Source: Pigmentibacter ruber
Lineage (GTDB): Bacteria > Bdellovibrionota_B > Oligoflexia > Silvanigrellales > Silvanigrellaceae
Assembly: GCF_009792895.1 (NCBI RefSeq)
Contig: NZ_WSSC01000002.1
Span: 372,001 to 436,000 of the forward strand
DNA length: 64,000 nt
Reading direction: 5' to 3'
Below the pieces are notes generated by a model. It made no database searches and had not been told where the DNA came from. It saw only the letters and a list, made by a program, of their open reading frames with translations. Position numbers and translations under genes: made by a program. This document shows positions 47,509 to 58,116 of this stretch, piece by piece (the stretch's first letter is position 1; every line of letters begins with the position of its first letter).

Positions 47509-50500
47509 AAACTTTTCCTTTTATTTTTCTTTTTTTTAGCCAAGCGGATATTTTTTCAAAATAAATAAAAACTATAGGAGTTGTATAAAGTGTAAGTAAT
47601 TGACTGATAAGTAAACCACCGATAATTGATATTCCTAATGGTTTTCTAAATTCAGCTCCAACTCCATAGTCTAATGCTAATGGAACAGCTCCTAATAAAG
47701 CTGCTAGTGATGTCATCAATATTGGTCTTAGTCGCAGTAAAGCTGCTTCAAAGATCGCTTTATCAGCAGTGTAATTTTGATTTCTTTGCAGTGAAATTGC
47801 AAAATCTATCATCATAATAGCATTTTTTTTGACAATTCCAATTAGAAGAATTATTCCAACAAAAGCAATTAATGAAAGGTCAGTTTTGGTTAAAAATAAA
47901 GCGAGTAATGCCCCTAAACCAGCTGAAGGTAATGTAGAAATAATAGTAATTGGATGAATTAAATTCTCATACAGAATGCCTAAAACAATATACACTGTAA
48001 GAATAGCTGCTAAAATTAATGTTGGTTGATTTGCTAGTGTCGCTTGGAAAACTTTCGCCGTACCTTGGAATGAAGCGGAAAGATTAGACGGTAAATTCAA
48101 TTCATTAACTCTTTCGTTAACTTTATTTACAGCGTCACCTAAGGGCGTTCCAGGGAGCAGATTAAATGATAATGTAATGGATGGAAATTGACTTTGATGA
48201 CTTATAGAAAGAATTGCTTTTTTGGTAGTAAAGTTTGCTACAGCATTTAGTGGGATAATTTGATTTTGATTATTTTTTAAATAAAGAACATTGAGAAAAT
48301 TTGGGGATATTGTAAATTTAGGATCTGTTTCTAAAATAACATGATATTGATTTAAGTCTTTATAAATTACTGAAACTTGTCTTTGCCCAAGAGAATTATA
48401 CAGAGCATTATCAATTAATAATGGTGAGAGTCCTAGCTTTTTTGCAGTTTCATGTTCAATTGTAATATATGTTTCAATTCCTTTATCTTTTTGGTCACTA
48501 TTTACATCAGCTATAGAAGGAATTTTACTAAGTTCTTGAATTAAATAATCACCCCACTTATTTAATTCTTTAATGTTTGCGGCTGAAATGGAAAACTGAA
48601 ATTGTGCTCCCCCTTGTCTTCCGCCAATCATGATGTCTTGTGCTGCTAATAAAAAGACAGAGATAGCGGGTATCTTTTGTAACTTTTTTCTTAAGGCTCC
48701 AATAACTTCATCCGCCGTTAATTTGCGCATAGATTGTGGTTTTAAACTGATAAAAATATTTCCTGAATTTACTGAACCTCCACCAACAAATCCAACAACA
48801 TGATCAATATTTTCATCTGACTTTATCAATTCAATAACTTCACCAAATTTTTTTTCCATGTTTTTAAAAGATGTATTTTGATCTGTGAGTGCAAAACCCA
48901 TTATTCTTCCTGTATCTTGTTGAGGGAAAAATCCTTTTGGAATTTTAATATAAAAGTATACATTTAAAAGAACTATGCAAAATAAAATAATCAGCATTAA
49001 TTTGCTATGTTTAATTGCCCATTGTAAAGATTTTGCATATGGCGAATTTGTAATGCTTTTTTTTTCTTTTGGTTGTTTCCTAGTTTTTAAAATTTTAGAA
49101 CACATAGAGGGTGTAATAGTTAGGGAAACAAATAAAGAAACTAAAATTGCTATAGATAAAGTTACTGCAAATTCTCTAAATAGTCTCCCTACAATTCCTC
49201 CCATAAGTAAAATTGGGATAAATACAGCTATTAAAGAAATACTCATAGATAGTACTGTAAAACCAACTTCTTTTGCTCCAATAAGAGCGGATTTTACTGG
49301 AGATAAGCCTTTTTCAACATAACGAGAAATATTTTCAATGACTACTATTGCATCATCAACAACAAATCCTGTTGAAATTGTTAAAGCCATAATAGATAAA
49401 TTATCCAAGCTAAAATTTAGTAAATACATTATTGCAAATGTTCCTAAAAGAGAAATAGGAACAACAATGCTTGGAATAATTGTTGTATAAATATTTTTTA
49501 AAAATAAAAAAACGACGCAAATTACTAACGCTATAGATATAATTAAGGTTTTTTCAATGTCGATTAAAGATGCCCGGATAGTTGAAGTTCTATCCATCAT
49601 AATATTAAGTAGCATATCACTTGGTATATAAGAAGATAATTGTGGGATTAAATTTTTTATTCCATCAACTGTTTCAATTACGTTAGCTCCAGGCTCTTTA
49701 AATATAATTAATAATACAGCAGGCTTATTATCTGCTAAGCCTGTATTCTTTAAATCTTCTACTGAATCTTTAACCTCGGCGACATCTTTTAAAGTAACTG
49801 CATTACCATTTTTAAAGCTAATAATAAGTGGTTTATACTGTTCTGAAAAATGTAATTGATCATTAGTCGCAATTTGATAAGTATACAATGAATTTGAAAT
49901 CTGTCCTTTAGGTGAATTTTGATTTGAATTTTGAATACTATACTTAATGTCTTCTAGCGTTAAGCCATAATTATTTAATAAAAAGGGATTAACTTCAACT
50001 CGAACACTTGGTAATGAACTGCCACCTATAGTAACCTGACCCACCCCTTTTGCTTGAGAAATTTTTTGTTGCAAAATATTTGATGCAATATCGTACATTT
50101 GTCCTTTTGTATGTGCTTTTGAAGTTAATGCAAGAATCATAATTGGGGCATCGGCTGGATTAACTTTGCGATATGTTGGGTGATTAGGCATTTCAGCAGG
50201 CAAAGATGGCAGCGCTTGATCTATAGCCGCCTGAACTTCATTTGCCGCCGCATTAATATCCCGGTTTAAATCAAACTGAATCACGATATTTGTTTTTCCT
50301 AATGAACTGCTCGAAGTCATTTCAGTAATTCCAGAAATACGTCCAATATAATGTTCTAATGGAGTTGCTACAGAAGTTGCCATGACGTCTGGGCTTGCGC
50401 CAGGTAAATTTGCTTGCACAGAAATTGTAGGAAATTCAATTTGTGGTAATTGGGAAACAGGTAATAAATTAAATGCTAAAATTCCTACTAAAATAATAAG

Positions 50501-50560
50501 AATTGCAATTAAGGATGTTGCTATTGGCCTATTTATAAATGGTGAGGATAAACTCTTCAT
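47486..50560 (-). CDS. mdtC: RND multidrug efflux permease, MdtC-like
   Basis: A 1024-residue RND pump with twelve helices and two large periplasmic loops. It starts SLSSPFINRPIATSLI, has the proton-relay Asp pair in GFVVDDAIVVIENISRYVEKG, and the Lys in GIVKKNAIMMIDFAI. Its length agrees with MdtC (about 1025). In MdtABC-type systems MdtB and MdtC form a mixed trimer. The ATGA overlap with mdtB shows coupling. Confidence 0.93.
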   Translation of the reverse strand: MKSLSSPFINRPIATSLIAILIILVGILAFNLLPVSQLPQIEFPTISVQANLPGASPDVMATSVATPLEHYIGRISGITEMTSSSSLGKTNIVIQFDLNRDINAAANEVQAAIDQALPSLPAEMPNHPTYRKVNPADAPIMILALTSKAHTKGQMYDIASNILQQKISQAKGVGQVTIGGSSLPSVRVEVNPFLLNNYGLTLEDIKYSIQNSNQNSPKGQISNSLYTYQIATNDQLHFSEQYKPLIISFKNGNAVTLKDVAEVKDSVEDLKNTGLADNKPAVLLIIFKEPGANVIETVDGIKNLIPQLSSYIPSDMLLNIMMDRTSTIRASLIDIEKTLIISIALVICVVFLFLKNIYTTIIPSIVVPISLLGTFAIMYLLNFSLDNLSIMALTISTGFVVDDAIVVIENISRYVEKGLSPVKSALIGAKEVGFTVLSMSISLIAVFIPILLMGGIVGRLFREFAVTLSIAILVSLFVSLTITPSMCSKILKTRKQPKEKKSITNSPYAKSLQWAIKHSKLMLIILFCIVLLNVYFYIKIPKGFFPQQDTGRIMGFALTDQNTSFKNMEKKFGEVIELIKSDENIDHVVGFVGGGSVNSGNIFISLKPQSMRKLTADEVIGALRKKLQKIPAISVFLLAAQDIMIGGRQGGAQFQFSISAANIKELNKWGDYLIQELSKIPSIADVNSDQKDKGIETYITIEHETAKKLGLSPLLIDNALYNSLGQRQVSVIYKDLNQYHVILETDPKFTISPNFLNVLYLKNNQNQIIPLNAVANFTTKKAILSISHQSQFPSITLSFNLLPGTPLGDAVNKVNERVNELNLPSNLSASFQGTAKVFQATLANQPTLILAAILTVYIVLGILYENLIHPITIISTLPSAGLGALLALFLTKTDLSLIAFVGIILLIGIVKKNAIMMIDFAISLQRNQNYTADKAIFEAALLRLRPILMTSLAALLGAVPLALDYGVGAEFRKPLGISIIGGLLISQLLTLYTTPIVFIYFEKISAWLKKRKIKGKVYEVNSNY

Positions 50561-53500
50561 TCATTCTCCTCACTCAAAATTAAATTTTGTTTTTCTTTAG
50601 GAACAGATATTTTCTTTTTAGAAAACAATTTTGAAAAAAATAGATATATAACTGGTGTTGTATACAGAGTAAGTAATTGACTTACAATAAGTCCACCGAT
50701 AATAGATATACCTAAAGGTCGTCTTAATTCAGAACCCATGCCAGAGCCAAAGGCTAATGGTATAGCACTCAATAACGCTGCTAAAGTTGTCATTAATATT
50801 GGTCTAAAGCGAAGTAAACACGCATTATAAATAGCTTCTATTGGACTTTTATTCTCTTTCCGTTCCAGTTCAAGAGCAAAATCTATCATCATTATGGCAT
50901 TTTTTTTCACAATTCCGATGAGGAGAATAATCCCTATGAGCGAAATAATATCAAAATTTTGTTTTGTTAATTGCAAAGAGAGTAATGCGCCCATTCCTGC
51001 TGATGGAAGAGTTGATATAATAGTTATTGGATGAATATAACTTTCATATAAAATACCCAATATAATATAGACTACTATGATTGCTGCAATAATTAAATAA
51101 TTCTGATTTTTTAAAGAGTTTTGAAAGCTTTGTGTAGCTCCTTCGAATCTGGTTTCAATACTCCTAGGTAAGTTTATTTTTAATTTTGCTTGTTCAATAT
51201 CATTTACAGCTTGTTGAAGAGAATGACCTGGAACTAAATTAAATGAAACGGTTGCTACCGGAAATTGTTCTTGCTTATTAATTACAAGTGGTTCGGTACT
51301 ATAAGTTACTTTTGTGAATGCAGATAAAGGAATGCTTATATTATTATTAGATAAAATAAATATTTTATCTAATATATTAGTAGGATTTATATCTAATGAA
51401 GAATTTGCCTCTAAAATTACATGATATTGATTAGATTGCGTATATATTGTAGATATTTGTCTTTGTCCGAATGAATTATACAAAGTAGTATCAATCATAT
51501 TAGTTGTTATTCCAAAACGAGTTGCAGAATTCCTATCTATTTCTAGTTTTAGTTGTAAGCCATTATTTTGTAAATCATGATTGATATCTTTTAAATTTTC
51601 AGAAACCTTTAATTCATTAACAAGCTTCTTTGTCCAAATATCAACTTCTGAAAGATATGGAGAAGATAAACTAAATTGATACTGAGTTTTACTAACTCTA
51701 TTATCAATATTTATATCCTGAACTGCTTGCATATATAGTGAAATATCTTTTATATTTTTAACATTTTTTTGAATTCTTTCGATAATAGTATTTACTTTGT
51801 CTTTTCTATCTTCAATATCTTTTAATCGAATAAGTAATCTACCATTATTTACTGAATAATTACTACCATCAACTCCAATATTAGATGAAACATTTAAAAC
51901 AGCTTCGTCTTTTAATATTTCATTAACAATTAGCTTTTGTTTGTCAAGCATACTTGTAAATGAAATACTTTCTGATGCTTCAGTAATCCCTTGAATTAGT
52001 GATATGTCTTGTTGCGGAAAAAAGTTTTTTGGAATAAAGTAATATTGTATTAATGTAGCAAAAAAAGTTAATATAAAAAGAAAAAGAACTGTTTTCTGAT
52101 TTTTTAATATTATTTTTAAAGTTATTGAATAGTAAAATATCATTTTATCAATACTTAATCTTAGAGTTTTATTTATTTTATTTTCTACTTTTTTATGATT
52201 GTCATTTATGAAATAGCGACAAAGCATAGGAGTTAATGTAAGAGATATAAAAGCTGAAATTAAAATCGAAACTGCTAGAGTAATAGAAAATTCACGAAAT
52301 AATCTTCCAATTATATCACCCATAAACAATAATGGTATTAATACTGCTATTAAAGAAATAGTTAATGATATAATTGTAAATCCAATTTGTGCAGATCCCT
52401 TTAATGCTGCATTTAGTTTAGACTCTCCAAGTTCTACATAACGCGAAATATTTTCTATCATAACAATAGCATCATCAACGACAAAGCCTGTAGCGATTGT
52501 AAGTGCCATTATTGTTAAATTATTTATACTAAAATTTAACATATACATTACTGAAAAAGTACCAATTAATGATAATGGAACACAAACACTTGGTATAAGA
52601 GTTGTTTTAAGATCATTTAAAAATATATAAATTATTAAAACAACAAGTGCTACTGCTAATAATAGTTCAAATTGAGCATCTGCAACTGAGTTTCTTATTG
52701 ATTTTGTTCTATCATTTAATACCTCAATTTTAATATCTTTAGGAATATTAGCTTGTAAAATTGGAAGTAATTTTTCAATCCGATTAACAACGTCAATCAC
52801 ATTAGAAGTTGGTTGTTTTTGAATATTTAAAATAATTGCAGGAGTCAAATTTTTCCATGCTGCTAAGCGTATATTTTCAGATGAATTCTCTATGTTTGCT
52901 AAATCTTTTAAATATATTGGAGAGTTGTTTTTATAGGCTACAATTAAATTTTTATAGGAATTTACATTAAGCAATTGATCATTGGCGTTAATTGTAAATG
53001 AGACTCTATTACCATCAATACTTCCTTTTGCTAAATTAACATTTGAAGCATTAATCGCGGATCTAATGTCATCAATATTTAAGTTAAAAGATGCAACTGC
53101 AGAAGGATTAACCTGAATACGTATAGCAGGCTTTTGTCCTCCATTAATATTTACAAGTCCAACTCCTGGAATTTCTGATAATTTTGGTACATATCTAGTT
53201 TCTATGAGTTCGTGAATTTCTGGAAGAGTATATGTTTCAGAAGTAAAAGATAAGGTCATGATAGGTGTATCTGCTGGATTGACTTTATAGTAAATAGGTG
53301 GGCTGGGAATGTCTTGAGGTAATAAATTTGAGCTTGTATTAATAGCTGCTTGTACTTCTTGAACTGCAATATCTAAATTCATTGAAAGATCAAATTGTAA
53401 TGTTATTAATGATAGTCCTTCACCGCTTGAAGAAGTCATTAATTTTAGTCCACTCATCTGTCCAAACTGTTTTTCAAGTGGTGCAGTAATTGAGGAGGTA

Positions 53501-53679
53501 ACAACAATAGAGTTTGCACCAGGATAGAGGGTTTTTACTTGAATTGTTGGATAATCAACTTCAGGTAAAGCAGCGACAGGTAATAATTTATATGTTAAAA
53601 TTCCCAATAAAAAAATTGCGCACATTATGAGGGTAGTTGCAATTGGTCGTTTTATGAATGGAGCTGAAATATTGATCAT
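50557..53679 (-). CDS. mdtB: RND multidrug efflux permease, MdtB-like
   Basis: A 1040-residue RND pump, the same length as MdtB. It has SAPFIKRPIATTLIM at the start, the Asp pair in GFVVDDAIVMIENISRYVELG and the Lys in GIVKKNAIMMIDFALELE. It is clearly a paralogue of the next gene. Drugs or bile-type compounds are captured in the periplasm and expelled using proton flow. It overlaps the adaptor gene by 4 bases (ATGA) and mdtC by 4 bases. Confidence 0.93.
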   Translation of the reverse strand: MINISAPFIKRPIATTLIMCAIFLLGILTYKLLPVAALPEVDYPTIQVKTLYPGANSIVVTSSITAPLEKQFGQMSGLKLMTSSSGEGLSLITLQFDLSMNLDIAVQEVQAAINTSSNLLPQDIPSPPIYYKVNPADTPIMTLSFTSETYTLPEIHELIETRYVPKLSEIPGVGLVNINGGQKPAIRIQVNPSAVASFNLNIDDIRSAINASNVNLAKGSIDGNRVSFTINANDQLLNVNSYKNLIVAYKNNSPIYLKDLANIENSSENIRLAAWKNLTPAIILNIQKQPTSNVIDVVNRIEKLLPILQANIPKDIKIEVLNDRTKSIRNSVADAQFELLLAVALVVLIIYIFLNDLKTTLIPSVCVPLSLIGTFSVMYMLNFSINNLTIMALTIATGFVVDDAIVMIENISRYVELGESKLNAALKGSAQIGFTIISLTISLIAVLIPLLFMGDIIGRLFREFSITLAVSILISAFISLTLTPMLCRYFINDNHKKVENKINKTLRLSIDKMIFYYSITLKIILKNQKTVLFLFILTFFATLIQYYFIPKNFFPQQDISLIQGITEASESISFTSMLDKQKLIVNEILKDEAVLNVSSNIGVDGSNYSVNNGRLLIRLKDIEDRKDKVNTIIERIQKNVKNIKDISLYMQAVQDINIDNRVSKTQYQFSLSSPYLSEVDIWTKKLVNELKVSENLKDINHDLQNNGLQLKLEIDRNSATRFGITTNMIDTTLYNSFGQRQISTIYTQSNQYHVILEANSSLDINPTNILDKIFILSNNNISIPLSAFTKVTYSTEPLVINKQEQFPVATVSFNLVPGHSLQQAVNDIEQAKLKINLPRSIETRFEGATQSFQNSLKNQNYLIIAAIIVVYIILGILYESYIHPITIISTLPSAGMGALLSLQLTKQNFDIISLIGIILLIGIVKKNAIMMIDFALELERKENKSPIEAIYNACLLRFRPILMTTLAALLSAIPLAFGSGMGSELRRPLGISIIGGLIVSQLLTLYTTPVIYLFFSKLFSKKKISVPKEKQNLILSEENE

Positions 53680-54860
53680 TGAAAAAGATCAGCTCCATCT
53701 GTAAGTTTGTCAAGTCCATCAGTTATGACAATATCACCCAGTTTTAGTCCTTCCTTAATTAATATATAGTCTTGATCCATGTCCCCAGAAACAATTTTTT
53801 TAAATTTAGCTTTATTTTTTTCTTTTAAATATACATAGTCACCATCTTTACCATGTTGAACAGCTGAAATAGGAATAATTAATGCATTTTTTTCAGTTTT
53901 TAATAAAAGTTTAATATTCACAAATTGGTTGGGATATAAAATTAGATTGGTATTTTCAAATTCCGCTCTGAGCTTTATCGTACCAGTAGTCGTATCAATT
54001 TGATTGTCAATAGTATTTAATTTTCCTTCTGCTAATAATTCTTTATTTTCTTTATCATAAGCTAAAACTTTTAAAGTATTTTTTTCAGTAAAATTTTCTG
54101 TTAATTTAGTAAGATACTCTTGTGATAAAGAAAATAAAACTGATATAGGTTGCATTTTGTTAATTATAACAAGACCACTTTGATCACTTATCTGTACATA
54201 GTTTCCTGGATTAACTAATCTTAATCCTGCTTTACCTGAAATTGGAGCAGAAATTTTACAATTATTTAAATTTACTTTCACTGCTTCTAGTTGTCCTTTA
54301 TCAAATTCAACTATACCTTCATACTGTTTCACTAGAGATTTTTGAGTATCTAAAGTTTGTTTAGAAATACCGCCAATAGGAAACAAGTTTTTATAACGTT
54401 TGAGATCTTTTATGGCATTGTTGAAAAGTGCTAAGTCCCGATTCAGTTGTCCTTGGTACTGGATAAATTGCGCTTTATAAGTTCTATCATCAATCTCAGC
54501 AAGAATTTCCCCTTTTTTGACAAATTGTCCTTCTCTAAAATTTACTTTAGTTAATTCCCCATTAATTTGTGTTTTAACTACGACACTATCTAAAGCTGTT
54601 ATAGTTCCTATTGCATTTATATAAATGGGTACATCTTTTTCTTTGATTTCTGCCGTTTGAACCATTACCATGTTTTTTGCACTTAATTTTTTATTTTGTT
54701 TCAAAGAGCTTATATTTTCAAAGTTTTTTTGTTGTCCATTTGTACTTAAAAAGTTTATTATAATAATCAATGCAGATAAAAAAATAATTATAAAAATAAT
54801 TATAATAATAAAGCTACGAATATTTTTTTTTGGATTTTTTAAAATATCATACAAAATCAT
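53676..54860 (-). CDS. mdtA: RND periplasmic adaptor, MdtA-like
   Basis: A 394-residue membrane-fusion protein: N-terminal membrane helix (about 15-37), biotinyl-lipoyl half motifs (INGELTKVNFREGQFVKKGE; ISAPISGKAGLRLVNPGNYV) around a helical hairpin, and a beta-barrel and membrane-proximal domain. It links pump and outer-membrane factor. I chose ATG 54860 (GAGA upstream); a TTG one codon earlier is possible. First gene of the four-gene efflux operon. A two-component regulator such as BaeSR is not in the window. Confidence 0.92.
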   Translation of the reverse strand: MILYDILKNPKKNIRSFIIIIIFIIIFLSALIIIINFLSTNGQQKNFENISSLKQNKKLSAKNMVMVQTAEIKEKDVPIYINAIGTITALDSVVVKTQINGELTKVNFREGQFVKKGEILAEIDDRTYKAQFIQYQGQLNRDLALFNNAIKDLKRYKNLFPIGGISKQTLDTQKSLVKQYEGIVEFDKGQLEAVKVNLNNCKISAPISGKAGLRLVNPGNYVQISDQSGLVIINKMQPISVLFSLSQEYLTKLTENFTEKNTLKVLAYDKENKELLAEGKLNTIDNQIDTTTGTIKLRAEFENTNLILYPNQFVNIKLLLKTEKNALIIPISAVQHGKDGDYVYLKEKNKAKFKKIVSGDMDQDYILIKEGLKLGDIVITDGLDKLTDGADLFQ

Positions 54861-54962
54861 CAATTTTTCTCAAAATATTGGGAAATTTTTTCCTTAAGTA
54901 TTGCGTTAACTATATGGAGTAACTTATTTTATGTTGATGAGGTTGTAAATAGGAAAAATATT

Positions 54963-55319
54963 CTAACTAGATTCTTTTGGAACAAATTCATCTTTAGTAC
55001 TTTGAAGATCATCAATTCGTGCAATTATTTCATTTAAAAGTTTAGTTAAGTATCTTTTTCTTGCATGTAAATAAAATAGACATCTTCTGGAATTTTTCAT
55101 TTCAAGATCTATTGATTTCGTCGATCTTTTCATAAAATTAACATTGCTTCCTTTACTGCTTAAATTTAGTAAAGTACGTTTTTTTGTCACAACTCTATTA
55201 AATGCCAAGCGTTCAACACTTGCAAGAAATGCATTACGTCTATTAATGAGTTCATGTAACGATTCAAGAGTAGATTCAATTTCTTTTTTCCTTTTGTTGA
55301 GGTCTTCTAAGATCGGCAT
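54963..55319 (-). CDS. Hypothetical 118-residue helical protein
   Basis: Not recognised. The product is charged, mostly helical and likely coiled coil (about 1-50 and 75-110), with no signal peptide or membrane segment and a basic centre. It lies just upstream of the mdt operon on the same strand, separated by 102 bases. Its start codon abuts the start of the divergent gene at 55320 with no spacer, and no clear ribosome-binding site is visible, so the start is uncertain. Confidence 0.6.
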   Translation of the reverse strand: MPILEDLNKRKKEIESTLESLHELINRRNAFLASVERLAFNRVVTKKRTLLNLSSKGSNVNFMKRSTKSIDLEMKNSRRCLFYLHARKRYLTKLLNEIIARIDDLQSTKDEFVPKESS

Positions 55320-56543
55320 ATGTTAAAACTTCTTCTTATTATTAGTCGAATTGTCTTTCAAGTGTGTCGGAATTTAGTTGTTTTATCTTTAATTTGGCAA
55401 ATTCAAAATTGGAACAATTCAAGAGCATATGCAATTCAGCAATTTGAGAAAAATGAAAATTTATTTGATTGGCAAATTCTGTACACCCTTGGATTTGGCA
55501 ATGCTTTGTATATGAATGATCATCATCCCAATTTAATTCAATCAAGTTTAAGCTTTTTATTTTTTCCAATTCATGACTATAAAAATATAGAGGCCAAAGT
55601 AAAAGTTATGACTCAGTCCCCCACTCGAGAAGAAGATGGGTTCATTGAAATACCCTTGAGAGACTATGATTTTTCTCAAGTTAGCGAAATATGGCTAAAG
55701 TATCAAATTTTTAAACAACTACAATTTAAATTCGGGAAATTTCCTGATGAATTAGATGAGCTTACTCCTTTAAGTTGGCCTTATCAGTCTGTGTTTGCAA
55801 ATATTGATCTCATTCAGACAAAACCTTTTTCAATAAAATTTTTAACTAGACATGATCTTCTTTCGGTTTATTCATATAAATCTAATAAGTCAACTTCTTC
55901 AGATATTGAAAGGACAAGAGTTGAGGGCAATTTAAATTATCAATATGATTTTGAAAATTTTCTTTTCTCTTTTAATTTCAGAACCTTCTATGATTATTTT
56001 GCAGATCCAGATTTTACATTAAGTTCATTAACTTTTGGTAGAGAGCAATATATTGATAATCCAGTAACAAATTATGATCAGCAATACAGATTGTTAACTT
56101 ACTCTGCCAATCTCAGCCTTCAAAATAATTTTTTTGAAACTAATGTCACAGGAAAATATTGGAGTAATTTAATTTCATCAAATTATTCATTTGGGAAAAT
56201 GTTTGGGATAGAGCAAAACTTTAAATTTGATCAGCTAAGTTTTCTTCTTGCTTTTTATAAATTTTTTGCGGAACAGAATTCTGTTCCTCCATCGGTAATA
56301 TCAAGTAATTACTATCCGGGATTTCAAATTAGTTCTTTTCATACTGGTTTAAGCTATAAGTTTAATGAACAAATTAAAACTTGTATCGATTACAGATATG
56401 AGCAAGCAGATGTTTATGGTCAATCTAATATTCCGGGAATGAATCCTGGAAGTACTCCTAACATACCAAAATATAAAATATTTTTTGTTCTTGAATATTT
56501 AATTACAGCTAATACGCATAAAGATATTTTGACACGTCAATAA
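55320..56543 (+). CDS. Probable outer-membrane beta-barrel protein of unknown family
   Basis: Not recognised by family. The 407-residue product has an N-terminal hydrophobic stretch and a possible signal cleavage after SRAYA (residue about 38), then many alternating aromatic/polar strands (FLFSFNFRTFYDYF, SFLLAFYKFF, TCIDYRYEQADVYG) as in outer-membrane barrels of porin-like size. Cysteines are few. The ATG is the first start after a stop (55308-55310) and has no good ribosome-binding site. It is divergent from and directly abuts the gene at 54963-55319. Role unknown. Confidence 0.65.
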   Translation: MLKLLLIISRIVFQVCRNLVVLSLIWQIQNWNNSRAYAIQQFEKNENLFDWQILYTLGFGNALYMNDHHPNLIQSSLSFLFFPIHDYKNIEAKVKVMTQSPTREEDGFIEIPLRDYDFSQVSEIWLKYQIFKQLQFKFGKFPDELDELTPLSWPYQSVFANIDLIQTKPFSIKFLTRHDLLSVYSYKSNKSTSSDIERTRVEGNLNYQYDFENFLFSFNFRTFYDYFADPDFTLSSLTFGREQYIDNPVTNYDQQYRLLTYSANLSLQNNFFETNVTGKYWSNLISSNYSFGKMFGIEQNFKFDQLSFLLAFYKFFAEQNSVPPSVISSNYYPGFQISSFHTGLSYKFNEQIKTCIDYRYEQADVYGQSNIPGMNPGSTPNIPKYKIFFVLEYLITANTHKDILTRQ

Positions 56544-56626
56544 AAAAATCTAAACTTATTGCAGAATTTATTTTGCTCACTTAACCTAAATAATGAGAAG
56601 ACTATAGAAATTTGAGGAGGGTGACC

Positions 56627-57148
56627 TTGAAAATAAATACCTCGCGTTTTGGAGAAGTAGAAATTAATGAAAAAGATGTTATCACCTTGCCTGAGGGTCT
56701 GATTGGTTTTCCAGAATTGAATCAGTTTGTATTACTCGATCATGATCAAGATTCCCCATTTAAATGGTTACAATCAGTTACTGATTCTGCAATGGCATTT
56801 ATTGTAATAAGTCCTCTTTCCTTTCGTCCTGATTATATGGTTGAAGTTACAGAAGAAGAAGTAGCCTCGTTAAAGCTTTCTAATCCCAATGAAGCTGTTA
56901 TTTCGGTTATTGTTACTATACCAATGGATCCTAAGAAAATGAGTGCTAACTTAAAAGCACCTTTAGTCTTTAATCTTAGTAACAGGTTAGGCAAGCAAGT
57001 TGTATTAAAAGATCCTCAATATCAAACAAAACATTTTATAATGGAAGAAATGAAACGCTTCTCTCAAAGAGAATCACAAAATGATCTTAAAAAAGCAATT
57101 CAACAGCAATTTGCTAACAAGCTAGATAATGAAACAATTACAAAGTAA
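56627..57148 (+). CDS. fliW: Flagellar assembly factor FliW
   Basis: The 173-residue protein has INTSRFGEVEIN, ITLPEGLIGFPEL and the FKWLQSVTDSAMAFIVISPL block characteristic of FliW. FliW binds flagellin and also the translation regulator CsrA, linking flagellin export to its translation. I chose the TTG at 56627 because AGGAGG ends six bases before it and it matches the usual N-terminus; the frame is open five codons earlier. No csrA or flagellin gene is adjacent. Confidence 0.92.
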   Translation: MKINTSRFGEVEINEKDVITLPEGLIGFPELNQFVLLDHDQDSPFKWLQSVTDSAMAFIVISPLSFRPDYMVEVTEEEVASLKLSNPNEAVISVIVTIPMDPKKMSANLKAPLVFNLSNRLGKQVVLKDPQYQTKHFIMEEMKRFSQRESQNDLKKAIQQQFANKLDNETITK

Positions 57149-57442
57149 GTCAAATAATATAACAGTATTTTAATTTTTCTTTTCTGTAAAGTTTAACCCC
57201 AAAATCGCAAAAATAAAATACTTAATCTTAAAAAGCTTGTAAACAATACTTTTCCAATTTTGATTGGAATTGATAGTTGTCCATCACTCTAGCAAAACAT
57301 TAGCCTTATTCTTCTTCTACTTTATATACCACAGTATTTATAAACTTTTACCAAGCGATTATTTTTTAAGAAGTTAAAATTTGAAAATTAAATAAATTAA
57401 CATAAAACTGCTTTAGCAGAAAATTTTTTTGAGGAGGGGTTA

Positions 57443-57931
57443 ATGGAAACTGAATTAGCAACATTGGCAGGTGGATGTTTTTGGGGTGTCGAAGAGTTAT
57501 TTTCAAAGTTAGAAGGAGTTGTAGCAACTAGAGTTGGATATACTGGTGGATTAATTGAAAATCCAACTTATGATCTTGTCAAGTTAGGAACATCCGGACA
57601 TGCAGAAGCAGTCCAAATAGAATTTTTACCAGAAAAGATTTCTTTTGAAAAAATTTTGGAGTATTTTTTTAGACTACATGATCCAACAACTTTAAACCAA
57701 CAAGGAAATGATAAAGGTACTCAATATAGATCTGCAATTTTTTATCACTCTGAATTACAGAAAAAAAATGCTGAGCATGTTAAAAAGAATGTCACTGATT
57801 CAAAAAAGTGGCAAAGACCTATTGTTACTGAAATTGTTCCTTTTGTTAAATTTTATTTAGCTGAAGAATTTCATCAACAATATCTCAAGAAAAACCCTAA
57901 TGGATATAATTGTCATTACCTTAGAAAATAA
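57443..57931 (+). CDS. msrA: Peptide-methionine (S)-S-oxide reductase
   Basis: The 162-residue protein has AGGCFWGVEELF with catalytic Cys13, GYTGG, the HAEAVQIEF segment, and DKGTQYRSAIFY. It repairs methionine sulfoxide in proteins. It lacks an MsrB domain. GAGGAGGGG precedes the ATG closely. It stands alone after 294 bases of AT-rich sequence with no recognised feature. Confidence 0.96.
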   Translation: METELATLAGGCFWGVEELFSKLEGVVATRVGYTGGLIENPTYDLVKLGTSGHAEAVQIEFLPEKISFEKILEYFFRLHDPTTLNQQGNDKGTQYRSAIFYHSELQKKNAEHVKKNVTDSKKWQRPIVTEIVPFVKFYLAEEFHQQYLKKNPNGYNCHYLRK

Positions 57932-58020
57932 TTTTTATTGCAATAATTTTTTGTAATTATTTTTTAAAAAAATAAAAATAAAAATTATGTTTTCATCCAA
58001 AATTAAAAATAAAAATTAAT

Positions 58021-58044
58021 TTAAAGTCAATGATTTGACTTTAA
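58021..58044. repeat. Perfect 10-bp inverted repeat
   Basis: TTAAAGTCAA and TTGACTTTAA flank a four-base loop between msrA and the histone-like gene. No clean T-run follows, so it may be an operator for the downstream gene or a weak msrA terminator. Confidence 0.5.
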
Positions 58045-58116
58045 TGACTATCTTTCTTTTCTGATTACTGCTAAAGTTAAATTAATATTAATTTACTTTA
58101 AATGAAAGGGAATTTT

